This document shows, piece by piece, positions 1-7,678 of a stretch of 64,000 nucleotides of DNA. Each line of letters begins with the position of its first letter. Within the stretch, counting starts at the first letter, position 1. The notes under the pieces are model-generated. The model saw nothing but the letters and a program-made list of their open reading frames with translations. It did not search any database and had not been told where the DNA came from. A program made the translations under genes and the position numbers. The stretch is from positions 62,001-126,000 of the forward strand of contig JAPOPW010000023.1 of the NCBI GenBank assembly GCA_026712715.1, written 5' to 3'. This stretch comes from Immundisolibacterales bacterium. GTDB taxonomy: Bacteria > Pseudomonadota > Gammaproteobacteria > HK1.

Positions 1-568
1 GCAGCAGGGCGTCGACCCTTCCCTGCGCACCGAAGTGGACCGTTCCCCCTTCGGCCCGAATCCGCTCACAGAACAGATCGATGGCGCGCGGCGCATCGAG
101 CCATGCATCGCCGTAGGCGAGAAAGCCCTCTGCGCCCCGCGCAAATGTGACATGCGGCTCGAGGGTCCGCAAGCCGCTCTCATCGAGCGAGGTGACCGGA
201 GAATTCCATTCCCGCAGCCGCTCCACCTGCCCGCGCAACGCCCGCCGGCGGTCGTCGTCGTCCGGGTTGGCCCACGCGATCATGCCGGTGGGATGGAGCC
301 CGAGCCGCGCCTCTCCGAACTCACGGGCGAGCGAGCGGTAGTGCTCGACGCCGGCCGCGTTCAGGCGATGATAGTCCTCGCGGTCGGTCTTGGCCGTCGC
401 GTTGATCCAGGCGAAGCTCGCCCGGCTCGTTCCGCCGGTCTCGCCGGGCGCGGAGCCGACCGGCCCCGTGTCGAGAAGGGCGACCCGGAACCCGCTCCGG
501 GCGAGCGCGAAGGCGGTACCCGCGCCGATGACGCCGGCTCCGACGACGATCGCGTCGAATGCGCTCAC
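1..568 (-). CDS. FAD-dependent oxidoreductase (DAO family), 3' part cut by the window edge
   Basis: N-terminal part of a D-amino-acid-oxidase-type flavoprotein. Read on the minus strand from a GTG at 568, it opens with a hydrophobic strand and the dinucleotide-binding motif GAGVIGAGTAFALARSG, followed by LLDTGPVG, as expected for the FAD-binding Rossmann fold. A later segment (ETGGTSRASFAW) resembles the substrate/FAD region of DAO-type amine oxidases. Members oxidise amines, amino acids or N-methyl compounds; the substrate cannot be told here. No stop is reached before base 1, so the catalytic C-terminal half lies outside the window. The GTG start is chosen because it sits directly before the first beta strand; an upstream start is not excluded. 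Confidence 0.75.
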   Translation of the reverse strand, partial: MSAFDAIVVGAGVIGAGTAFALARSGFRVALLDTGPVGSAPGETGGTSRASFAWINATAKTDREDYHRLNAAGVEHYRSLAREFGEARLGLHPTGMIAWANPDDDDRRRALRGQVERLREWNSPVTSLDESGLRTLEPHVTFARGAEGFLAYGDAWLDAPRAIDLFCERIRAEGGTVHFGAQGRVDALL

Positions 569-638
569 TGCGAGGCCGGGAGTCGGGACGGGACTCGGTC
601 ATGCACGCGTGCCGTGCGCCGCGCAGGCTCGTTCATCG

Positions 639-1328
639 TCAGAATGGAACGTCAATCGCTTCGCAGAGGAAGCGCACGAATCGCGCCGAGTCGCGAATGC
701 GCGAAACGGCCAGATCGACAAATTCCGGCCCGAGCGCTTCCGCCAGCGGGAGCTCGTGGCCGGCGATGAAGTCCTTTCGCCTGAGGTCCTCGGCGAGCGG
801 ATGGTCCTTGGCGAACCCGCGCGGCATCGTCTTCAGGCTCTCCCCGCCGAGCCGGTAGCAGGACCGGAACGCCTCCTCGTCGCGGACCTCGCACCACCTG
901 TCCGGCTCCTCGTCGATGCGCGAGCGGATCATGAACAGGGCACCCGAATCCGGATGCCACATGCCGGCCCCCATGAATGCGCTCCCCGGCTCGAGATGGA
1001 CATAGAACCCGGGCGCGTGCACGTCACGGCCGAGGGCGTGGCGGAACTGGATTCCGACGTTGGTCTTGTAGGGGGTCTTGTCGCGCGAGAACCTGGTGTC
1101 CCGATGGACTCGCATCAGGGAGCCGCCCTGCTTGCGATCGTCCGCGCGGAAATGAGGGGAGATGGCGGCGAGCGCCGGGGCCATCTCCCGGATGAACGCA
1201 CGGGCGGGCTCGCGCACGGCATCCTCGTAGCGTTGCCGGTTCGCGTTGAACCAGTCCCGTTCGTTGTTCGAGCGGAGCTCTTCCAGGAATGCGGTCAAGG
1301 CGGTGCCGAAACCTCGAAAGTCGGTCAT
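639..1328 (-). CDS. DUF2461 domain-containing protein (TIGR02453-like)
   Basis: 229-residue protein that is full length for the DUF2461 family (usually about 220-230 aa). Typical family features are visible: an N-terminal helix ending in NNERDWF, the stretch MRVHRDTRFSRDKTPYK near residues 72-88, and an aromatic-rich middle with GFYVHLEPG. The biochemical function of the family is unknown. The gene starts at ATG 1328 and ends about 70 bp before the flavoprotein gene, on the same strand, so the two could be co-transcribed, though nothing links them functionally. Confidence 0.85.
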   Translation of the reverse strand: MTDFRGFGTALTAFLEELRSNNERDWFNANRQRYEDAVREPARAFIREMAPALAAISPHFRADDRKQGGSLMRVHRDTRFSRDKTPYKTNVGIQFRHALGRDVHAPGFYVHLEPGSAFMGAGMWHPDSGALFMIRSRIDEEPDRWCEVRDEEAFRSCYRLGGESLKTMPRGFAKDHPLAEDLRRKDFIAGHELPLAEALGPEFVDLAVSRIRDSARFVRFLCEAIDVPF

Positions 1329-1583
1329 TGGTGCTCGCGTACTCCAGTCCTCCGTGCCACTTTAGCAGAGGGGGCGGACGCCAAGCAGGCAAGAGACCGC
1401 CCCCACTGCGGTCGCCCGAGCCCAAGCGAAGCAGGGACCGTGAAGTGCAACGGCCCGGCGGCCTGAGTCGAGGAGGTTCCCGGGAGAACCACCCGCGACT
1501 TCGGGCCGACAGATGTCCGACCGCCTCACGATCGGTGTCTTTTTCGAGCGAATCCAGTGCCCGCGCGATTGAGCGGAGAGAAC

Positions 1584-1611
1584 AAAAAAAAGGGGCGACA
1601 TCCGCCGCCCC
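1584..1611 (-). terminator. rho-independent terminator of the candidate sRNA
   Basis: Read on the minus strand: GGGGCGGC, loop GGAU, GUCGCCCC (8 bp including one G-U pair), immediately followed by eight U. No minus-strand protein gene lies close upstream, which supports a dedicated small RNA. Confidence 0.8.
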
Positions 1612-1690
1612 GTCAACTACCGGGGTAAAACCCGATAGAGGGAGGAACCTTCATCGAAAAACATAATCAGTTGATAAAATTGAATTTTGC
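1584..1690 (-). ncRNA. candidate trans-acting small RNA with anti-Shine-Dalgarno motif
   Basis: Minus-strand transcription unit with no ORF but all parts of an sRNA gene. The promoter is TTGACG (1726-1721), a 17-bp spacer and TACAAT (1703-1698), placing the start near 1690. The RNA begins with an AU-rich unstructured leader, then has a UCCUCCCUCU tract (about 1645-1636) able to pair with Shine-Dalgarno sequences. Next is a 7-bp hairpin (UAUCGGG / CCCGGUA, loop UUUUAC; about 1638-1619), and finally a strong intrinsic terminator with eight U residues at 1584. Total length is about 107 nt. The AU-rich leader contrasts with the GC-rich surroundings. CCUCCUCCC-type motifs are known in several alphaproteobacterial sRNAs, but I cannot assign this RNA to a family. 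Targets are unknown. Confidence 0.7.
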
Positions 1691-1697
1691 GAGCCCG

Positions 1698-1726
1698 ATT
1701 GTAGTGAGCGGAATCAGGGCCGTCAA
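1698..1726 (-). promoter_or_regulatory. sigma-70-type promoter of the candidate sRNA
   Basis: On the minus strand, TTGACG (5 of 6 to consensus) is separated by exactly 17 bp from TACAAT (5 of 6). It is one of the best-matching promoters in the window and drives the short terminator-bounded unit at 1584-1690. Confidence 0.7.
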
Positions 1727-1875
1727 TCGATTTCGCCCCGTTCCTCATCTTGTTGCGAGCATGCAGATTCCGCCCGGGCCGGGACCGAGATCGCACGAAC
1801 GACCGGCCTGTCCGGCCAGGAGGCGTACGCTCCGGATGTCCGGTGTGTCCTCGTCGGGCCGGTCCGGGAGGCGGG

Positions 1876-1903
1876 ATGACAGCGCGCCGAAACGCGCTAT
1901 CAT
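1876..1903 (+). promoter_or_regulatory. probable promoter of the TRAP binding-protein gene
   Basis: ATGACA (1876-1881), 16-bp spacer, TATCAT (1898-1903). The spacer carries the inverted repeat GCGCG-N6-CGCGC, a possible regulator site. It would give a leader of about 100 nt before the start at 2009 and fires away from the sRNA promoter at 1698-1726. Confidence 0.45.
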
Positions 1904-2008
1904 CCCCGGTGACAGGGAGCTATGGCGCCCTCTTGAGCTTCGGAGCCGGTGACCGGAGACGGGAAGTCCTCGAAGTCCGAGAAGCAGTCGCACCATGGGA
2001 GTCGTACG

Positions 2009-3145
2009 ATGAGGCGCCGCCAGTTCCTCGCGACGGGACCGGCTGCCGGTGTGGCCATGGCGGGGGCCGCGGCCTCCGCCCCGGCGATCGGCCAGGGACG
2101 GAAGGAGCTCAAGCTCGTCACGTCGTTTCCGAAGAACTTTCCCGGGTTCGGCACCTCCGCGGCCCGGGTCGCGCGGCGTATCACTACCGCCACCGGTGGA
2201 CGGATCAACGTCCGGCTCTTTCACGCCGACGAGCTGGTCCCCGCGTTCGGCGTGTTCGATGCGGTGTCGGAGGGCACGGCGGAGATGTACTTCTCGCTCG
2301 AGTACTACTTCCCCGACAAGAGCCCCGCATTCAACTTCTTCACCGCCGTGCCGTTCGGCATGACCCACCTCGAGACCTGGGCATGGCTGATGCACGGGGG
2401 AGGCTACCGGTTGTGGAGGAATCTCCATTCCCAGTTCGGCATGGTCCCCTTCGTCGGTCCGTCGGCGGGCGCGAAGATGGGCGGCTGGTTCAACCGGCGG
2501 ATCGCGCGACTCTCCGATCTGCACGGGGTTCGGTTCCGCATGCCGGGGCTTGGTGGTGCGGTGCTGCGTGCCCTCGGGGTCAAGGTGGTCAACCTGCCGG
2601 CCGACCGGATCTTTGCCGCCCTGCATTCCGGCGCCATCGACGGGACGGAGTGGTTCGGTCCGTGGCACGACCTCGCGTTCGGGTTCCATCGGGTCGTCAA
2701 GCACTATCACTGGCCGGGGTTCCAGGAGCCGGGAACGACCTCGAGCTATGCGATCAACAAGTCTTTCTGGTCGAGCCTTTCGGCCGAAGACCGCGAGATC
2801 GTCCGGGCGGTACTCGAGGCCGAGGTGTTCGTGCAGAGCGTCGAGTACGACGGCCGCAGCCCGGGCGCCCTCGATACCCTCGTGAAAGAGTACGACGTGA
2901 AGGTGCACAAGTTTTCCGACCGGCTGCTCACCCAGATCGGAAAGATGTCGGCCGAGGTCGTCGATCAGGTGGGCACCGGCGATCCGGCCACCCAGGAAGT
3001 CTGGGACAGCTTCCGCGCGTTCCGCAAGACCGCCATCGGATGGTCCAGGGTCGGCCTGCAGGGCTACATGAACGCCCGTTCGCTGCCTTTCAAGTACGGC
3101 GTGTCGAGACCGAGACCGGCCCCGCCCGATCCGGCCACGCATTGA
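2009..3145 (+). CDS. TRAP transporter substrate-binding protein (DctP/TakP-like), orphan
   Basis: Periplasmic solute-binding protein of the DctP family, 378 aa from ATG 2009. The N-terminus MRRRQFLATGPAAG is a twin-arginine signal (RRRQFLA), and this places the start here and not at the in-frame ATG at 1949. Mature features match the TakP branch that binds 2-oxo acids and other monocarboxylates: SAGAKMGGWF, the arginine-containing FRMPGLGG, and GTEWFGPWHDLAFGF, in which the Trp/Glu region lines the ligand site. TakP-like ligand preference is an inference. No small or large TRAP permease gene adjoins it; the next gene is convergent. It must work with permeases encoded elsewhere, or act as a sensor-linked or orphan binding protein. 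Confidence 0.85.
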   Translation: MRRRQFLATGPAAGVAMAGAAASAPAIGQGRKELKLVTSFPKNFPGFGTSAARVARRITTATGGRINVRLFHADELVPAFGVFDAVSEGTAEMYFSLEYYFPDKSPAFNFFTAVPFGMTHLETWAWLMHGGGYRLWRNLHSQFGMVPFVGPSAGAKMGGWFNRRIARLSDLHGVRFRMPGLGGAVLRALGVKVVNLPADRIFAALHSGAIDGTEWFGPWHDLAFGFHRVVKHYHWPGFQEPGTTSSYAINKSFWSSLSAEDREIVRAVLEAEVFVQSVEYDGRSPGALDTLVKEYDVKVHKFSDRLLTQIGKMSAEVVDQVGTGDPATQEVWDSFRAFRKTAIGWSRVGLQGYMNARSLPFKYGVSRPRPAPPDPATH

Positions 3146-3179
3146 ATCGGCTCATTTCGGCCGGGCCGAGACCGTGCGG

Positions 3180-4604
3180 TCAGGCGCCGGGGTACTCCCG
3201 CTCGAGCTCGGCGATCCGCGCGCATACTTCGTGAACGAACTCCGGGTGGCGGATCGCCATGTCTCCCCAGAGGGCGGTGAGTCGTGCGAACTCTTCCTCG
3301 CGGCCGGCGCCGAGCAGCGGACGGATCATCGGCAGCTTCGGATCGACATAGTCGAATTCGAGACGTCCCGTCTCGAGATGGCGGAGAAATACGTACCAGC
3401 TCGCGACCGAAGTCAACGCCGAGCGAGGCACGATGCCGCGCGCGTAGCACTCGCGAATCGTGGGCAGCAGGAACACCGGAAACTTGCTGGCGCCGTCCAT
3501 CGCGATCCGGGAGATCCGGTCGGCGATGGATCGATTCAGGAAGCGTCTCTTCACCGATTCCCGATACGCGGGGAGATCGACCGGCGTCTGCGAATCGAGT
3601 GAAGGCAGGATCTCCGAAGCGGTCAGCTCATCGAAGAAGGCACTGAGCGCCGGGTCCCGCAGCGCCGCATCGTAGGTCTCGAACCCTCGCAATGCCGCGA
3701 GGTAGGCGAGGGCCAGGTGTCCACCGTTCAGGATCCGGATCTTCGCTTCTTCGTAGGGGCGGACCTCCGCGACGAGCTCCGCCCCGGCGGCCTCGAGCTC
3801 GGGGCGGGCCCCGCGGAATTCGTCTCCGATCACCCATTGCATGAAGCGCTCGCAATGAACCGTGAAGTCGTCGGCGATCCCGAATCGCTCCGCGACCTCG
3901 CGTGCGTGCCGCGGCTCCGGCCGGGGGGTAATCCGGTCCACCATCGAGCAGGGGAACGAAACGTGGTCGGCAATCCAGGATGCGAGCCCCGGGTCCCCGG
4001 CCGCGGACAGGTAGGCTCCGAGATTCCGCTCGAGCATCGTGCCGTTGTCGCGCAGGTTGTCGCAGCAAAGGACGGTCAGGGGCCGCCCGCCGGCGGCGCG
4101 GCGCTTGCCCAGCGCGGCCTGAAGGTAGGCGTACACCGAGCTCTTCCCGGTGCCTTCGAGCTCGGCCCGGATCTCGTGGTTGCCGAGGTCGAGGCCGCCG
4201 TCGTCGGCAAGACAATAGCCACTCTCGGTGACCGTCAGCGACAGCGCCTGCACACCGGCATCGGCCACGACGTCCTCGGCCCGCGCGGCTTGCCGGGACC
4301 AGTCGAGGAGCGCCTTGTGCGCCCGAACCTGACGAAACTCCGAGCCGCCATCCGGGCCATAGGACTTGACGACATACGCGCCCCCTCCGCCTTGCAGCCG
4401 CGCGATGTCTCCGGACTGCGCGGGCCGCAGGTTGACGCCGGCGATCGCCCAATCGAGGTCGCCCGTGCGTTCCATCAGGTCGTCGAAAAAGACGGCCTGG
4501 TGGGCGCGGTGAAACGCACCGACTCCGACGTGCACGACGCCAACTCGGGTCGCGTCCCGGTCGTAGGTCGTGCGCAGCAGGGCTGCCTCTCCCACCGGGT
4601 GCAT
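3180..4604 (-). CDS. mtlK: mannitol 2-dehydrogenase family polyol dehydrogenase
   Basis: Long-chain NAD(P)-dependent polyol dehydrogenase of 474 aa; the family is usually 460-500 aa. It oxidises mannitol to fructose or a related polyol/uronate pair in the cytosol. The Rossmann region shows VGVGAFHRAHQA (residues 26-37). The catalytic signature K-x4-N-x2-H is intact as Lys288, Asn293 and His296 in KIRILNGGH. Its neighbours make mannitol/arabitol more likely than fructuronate: a SmoS-like sorbitol dehydrogenase lies upstream on the same strand, and a sorbitol/mannitol ABC transporter is divergent. In Rhodobacter, mtlK belongs to the same smo polyol system. A gap of about 215 bp separates it from smoS, so it may have its own promoter; none was obvious. 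Confidence 0.85.
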   Translation of the reverse strand: MHPVGEAALLRTTYDRDATRVGVVHVGVGAFHRAHQAVFFDDLMERTGDLDWAIAGVNLRPAQSGDIARLQGGGGAYVVKSYGPDGGSEFRQVRAHKALLDWSRQAARAEDVVADAGVQALSLTVTESGYCLADDGGLDLGNHEIRAELEGTGKSSVYAYLQAALGKRRAAGGRPLTVLCCDNLRDNGTMLERNLGAYLSAAGDPGLASWIADHVSFPCSMVDRITPRPEPRHAREVAERFGIADDFTVHCERFMQWVIGDEFRGARPELEAAGAELVAEVRPYEEAKIRILNGGHLALAYLAALRGFETYDAALRDPALSAFFDELTASEILPSLDSQTPVDLPAYRESVKRRFLNRSIADRISRIAMDGASKFPVFLLPTIRECYARGIVPRSALTSVASWYVFLRHLETGRLEFDYVDPKLPMIRPLLGAGREEEFARLTALWGDMAIRHPEFVHEVCARIAELEREYPGA

Positions 4605-4819
4605 TACGCGGCCTTCTCCTCCTCGATGTCGGGAACGATGACCGTCGCGGTGCCGCGTACCTGGACTCCTTGAGGGGCCCCGACCCGTACAGTTGAGTCA
4701 AGTTTGCAAATCGGTTTCAGGAACGAAACGTACGAGGCTGCCACCGCTACGGAGCGGCCGGGTCTCGAACAGGGATGGGTGGCTTCGAACATGTCTCGTC
4801 GGTCCGGGGCACAGCCTCT

Positions 4820-5605
4820 CTAGCTGAGGACGTTTCCACCGTCGACATTGACGGTCTGGCCGGTCACGTATCGGGCCAGATCGGACGCGAGGAACAGGGC
4901 CACCCGAGCGATGTCGTCGGGTTCGCCCATTCGCCCCATCGGATTGGCATCGGCGACTTCGCGCTTCTTCTCGCCAATCTCGAGGCTTTCGAACCGCGCG
5001 AACAGGGCGTCGACCTCGTCCCACATCGGGGTGTCCACCACGCCGGGAGCGAGGGCGTTGACCCGGATGCCGTGCGGGGCCAACGCGAGCGCCGCCGACT
5101 GGGTATAGCTGATGACCGCCGCCTTGGACGCGCAGTAGTGCGCTACGAGCGCTTCGCCGCGACGCCCGGCCTGGCTCGCGAGATTGATGATCGACCCGCC
5201 GCGCCCCCGGCCGACGAGACCCCTCGCCATGGCCTGCATCACCCGGTACATCGCCCTAACGTTCAGTCCGAACACCCGGTGGTATTGATCGAGGCCGGCG
5301 TCGAGCACCGACCCCATGTCGAACAGCGCCGCGTTGTTGAGAAGGATGTCGGCCCCGGAGCTCTCGATGTCCTCGGCGCAGGCTTCGAGTTGAGCGTCGT
5401 CGAGCAGGTCGTAGGGCTTGAAGACGAGTGGCACCCGGGCGGCAAGCTCGCCGAGCGCATCGCTCATCGCGATGTCGGTCGCGATGACGTCGGCCCCCGC
5501 GTCGGCGAAACGAGCGCAGGTCGCGGCCCCGATCCCGCCCGCGGCGCCGGTCACCCAGGCTCTTCGCCCCTCGAGCGATGCCGGTCCAATGGCCGGCGGA
5601 CTCAC
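4820..5605 (-). CDS. smoS: sorbitol (L-iditol) dehydrogenase, short-chain dehydrogenase family
   Basis: SDR enzyme of 261 aa that interconverts sorbitol and fructose with NAD. The GTG at 5605 is taken as start because it precedes the first beta strand by about 15 residues; the longer in-frame extension upstream is not SDR-like. Visible motifs are the cofactor loop TGAAGGIG (19-26), NNA (90-92), and the catalytic Ser144, Tyr157 and Lys161 (YCASK). The regions SQAGRRGEALV, NALAPGVVD and the C-terminal TVNVDGGN strongly recall Rhodobacter SmoS. It sits upstream of mtlK and divergent from the smo ABC transporter, forming a polyol import-and-oxidation module. A perfect palindrome at 5823-5840 lies in its upstream region. 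Confidence 0.88.
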   Translation of the reverse strand: MSPPAIGPASLEGRRAWVTGAAGGIGAATCARFADAGADVIATDIAMSDALGELAARVPLVFKPYDLLDDAQLEACAEDIESSGADILLNNAALFDMGSVLDAGLDQYHRVFGLNVRAMYRVMQAMARGLVGRGRGGSIINLASQAGRRGEALVAHYCASKAAVISYTQSAALALAPHGIRVNALAPGVVDTPMWDEVDALFARFESLEIGEKKREVADANPMGRMGEPDDIARVALFLASDLARYVTGQTVNVDGGNVLS

Positions 5606-5822
5606 TCGAGCGCTCCGCAGGTCGGGACCACGACGAGCCTTTCCCGGCGGAACCGGCCGGACGCCATGGCCGACGCACGGGACAGGAACGAGATCGCCGA
5701 CGGCTTCGCCCGTGAGTGGCCCTCCGGGTTCGAATGGAACGCGATCGGCGCGGACAGCGTGTTCTTCGCGAGCAGGGCGTTCCCCCTCATCAGCGGAAAA
5801 TACGGGGGCAAGGCCCGGAAGA

Positions 5823-5840
5823 CCCTTTGCCGGCAAAGGG
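5823..5840. promoter_or_regulatory. perfect 18-bp palindrome, candidate operator of smoS-mtlK
   Basis: CCCTTTGCCGGCAAAGGG is identical to its reverse complement. It lies between smoS and a minus-strand TTGACA at 5874-5879, where an operator near a transcription start would be expected. No good -10 hexamer was found at the right spacing, so it could instead be a leader hairpin. Confidence 0.4.
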
Positions 5841-6197
5841 GCTCGAAGAAAAGGTCGCAGATGCGGATCTCCCTGTCAAGGCTCGGTCATCGACTCGGTC
5901 ATCGGGACGCGGGTAGACATGGCGCCGCATTGCGGGGTGAAGCCGTGACTTCGGGCAATGGCGAGAAGCGCAGCGCGGTGCGCTCTCTCGCCCGAATTTC
6001 GGCGCCGGCAACCCCTGCGATGCCTGAAGGATAACGAAACGGGAACCGACCCCCCCGAATCGCGCCACGCATCCCGAGAACCCGATCCCCAAGCCCGCAG
6101 GGCCCGTTTGCGTGCAGCGAGCGAAAATGACGCCAGGAACGCACTCCACGCGTCCACCGGGAGATTCCATCGCGGACCCGAACGCACCGGTTTTTGC

Positions 6198-6227
6198 TTG
6201 ACACCCGTAGAAATCGGCCTCTACCAT
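6198..6227 (+). promoter_or_regulatory. promoter of the smo transporter operon
   Basis: A perfect -35 hexamer TTGACA (6198-6203), 18-bp spacer, then TACCAT (6222-6227, 4 of 6). It predicts a leader of about 30 nt before the smoE start at 6266, which has a GGAGA ribosome-binding site 6-10 nt upstream. Confidence 0.6.
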
Positions 6228-6265
6228 CGCGCCTCCCACCCAACACCAGACTTGGAGAATCCATA

Positions 6266-7600
6266 ATGGGAGACTACGCCACGCCCTCCCGGGGCTTGTT
6301 CCGGTCGGCGGCTATCGGCCTTGTCGCCGCGAGTGCATTCGGTTCGCTCGCGGCAGCCGAAGAGCTGACCATCGCAACGGTCAACAACTCCGACATGATT
6401 GTCATGCAGAAGCTGTCGCCTCAATGGGAGGCTGCGACCGGACACACGTTGAACTGGGTCGTGCTCGAGGAGAACGTGCTCCGCCAGCGCGTCACGACGG
6501 ATATCGCGACAAACGGCGGCCAGTTCGACATCATTACCATCGGGGCATATGAGGCGCCGATTTGGGGAGCTGCGGGATGGTTGAAGCAACTTGACGATCT
6601 CGGCGAAGGCTACGACTACGACGATATCTACGAGAGCGTTCGAAATGGCCTCTCCGCAAACGGCAATCTTTACGCGGTGCCGTTTTACGCTGAAAGCTCA
6701 TTCACCTTCTACCGCAAGGATCTCTTCGAAGCCGCCGGCATCGAGATGCCCGATCAGATTACCTATGCACAGCTCGCCGAGTATGCGAAAAAGCTGCATG
6801 ATCCGGACAACGGAGTCTACGGAACCTGCCAGCGCGGCAAGGCCGGATGGGGTGAGAATATGGCCTTCGTCGGACCGATGGTGAACACCTTCGGCGGCCG
6901 GTGGTTCGACATGGACTGGAATCCGCAGCTTGACACTCAGCCATGGAAGGATGCGGTCAACTACTACGTGGACCTGATGAACAGCTATGGTCCCCCGGGC
7001 GCTTCGAGCAATGGCCACAACGAGAACCGGGCTCTGTTCGCCGACGGCAAGTGCGCCACATGGGTCGACGCGACCTCGGCAGCGGGCTTCATCTACAACC
7101 CGAACGAATCCACGGTTGCGGACAAGACCGACTTCACGGCGGCGCCGATCAACGTCACCGACAAGGGAGCCGGCTGGTTCTGGGCCTGGGCGCTCGCCAT
7201 CCCGAACAGTTCCGGCAAGGAAGCCGCCGCGAAGAGCTTCCTGGAATGGTCGACGTCGAAGGACTACGTGAAGCTCGTCGGCGAGACGGAGGGCTGGGTC
7301 GCGGCACCTCCGGGTACGCGGATGTCGACGTATGCCAATGAGATGTACGTCTCCGCGGCACCGTTCGCGCAAACGGTCGAGGCATCGATTCTGGCGGCGA
7401 ACCCTGCGGACGCCACCCTCGAGCCCGTGCCCTATACCGGTGTCCAGTTCGTGGCAATTCCCGAGTTTCAGGGAATCGGCACCTATGTCGGCAACCAGAT
7501 CTCGGCCGCCTTGGCGGGCACGATTTCGGTCGACGAGGCGTTGGCGAACTCCCAGTCGTTTGCGGTTCGTGAAATGACCAAGGCTGGATACATCAAGTAG
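6266..7600 (+). CDS. smoE: sorbitol/mannitol ABC transporter, periplasmic binding protein
   Basis: Family 1 extracellular solute-binding protein, 444 aa from ATG 6266 (GGAGA a few bases upstream). A Sec signal peptide covers about the first 30 residues, with likely cleavage after GSLAAA. The mature protein starts EELTIATVNNSDM, and the body carries typical sugar-binding-protein segments (YAVPFYAESSFTFYRKDLFEAAG, interrupted here for length). It delivers polyols to the SmoF/SmoG permeases. Function rests on the operon (two permeases and a SmoK-like ATPase) and on the divergent sorbitol and mannitol dehydrogenases. Codon use is visibly less GC-biased than in flanking genes, suggesting a different origin for the transporter block. 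Confidence 0.85.
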   Translation: MGDYATPSRGLFRSAAIGLVAASAFGSLAAAEELTIATVNNSDMIVMQKLSPQWEAATGHTLNWVVLEENVLRQRVTTDIATNGGQFDIITIGAYEAPIWGAAGWLKQLDDLGEGYDYDDIYESVRNGLSANGNLYAVPFYAESSFTFYRKDLFEAAGIEMPDQITYAQLAEYAKKLHDPDNGVYGTCQRGKAGWGENMAFVGPMVNTFGGRWFDMDWNPQLDTQPWKDAVNYYVDLMNSYGPPGASSNGHNENRALFADGKCATWVDATSAAGFIYNPNESTVADKTDFTAAPINVTDKGAGWFWAWALAIPNSSGKEAAAKSFLEWSTSKDYVKLVGETEGWVAAPPGTRMSTYANEMYVSAAPFAQTVEASILAANPADATLEPVPYTGVQFVAIPEFQGIGTYVGNQISAALAGTISVDEALANSQSFAVREMTKAGYIK

Positions 7601-7612
7601 CCGCATGGCCGG

Positions 7613-7646
7613 GAAGCGGGATCGCGCGAGCGCGCGATTCCGCTTC
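7613..7646 (+). other. strong intercistronic hairpin between smoE and smoF
   Basis: GAAGCGGGATCGCGCG pairs over 16 bp (one G-U) with CGCGCGATTCCGCTTC across a two-base gap. There is no U tract, so it is not a normal terminator. Such hairpins behind binding-protein genes often stabilise the upstream mRNA or attenuate downstream expression, giving an excess of binding protein over permease. Confidence 0.65.
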
Positions 7647-7678
7647 TTGCGGAAATTCCTTGTGCCAACGGTGGTGTG

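Larger units (their letters stand above)
5606..6265. other. 660-bp divergent intergenic region of the polyol module
   Basis: No credible gene was seen. The region separates smoS (minus) from the smo transporter (plus). It holds the palindrome at 5823-5840 and the transporter promoter at 6198-6227. GC content appears to fall towards the transporter side. Confidence 0.7.

Noticed and set aside
5851-5879. Minus-strand promoter with TTGACA at 5874-5879
   Set aside because: The -35 hexamer is perfect but no acceptable -10 element lies 16-19 bp downstream, so only the palindrome is reported.
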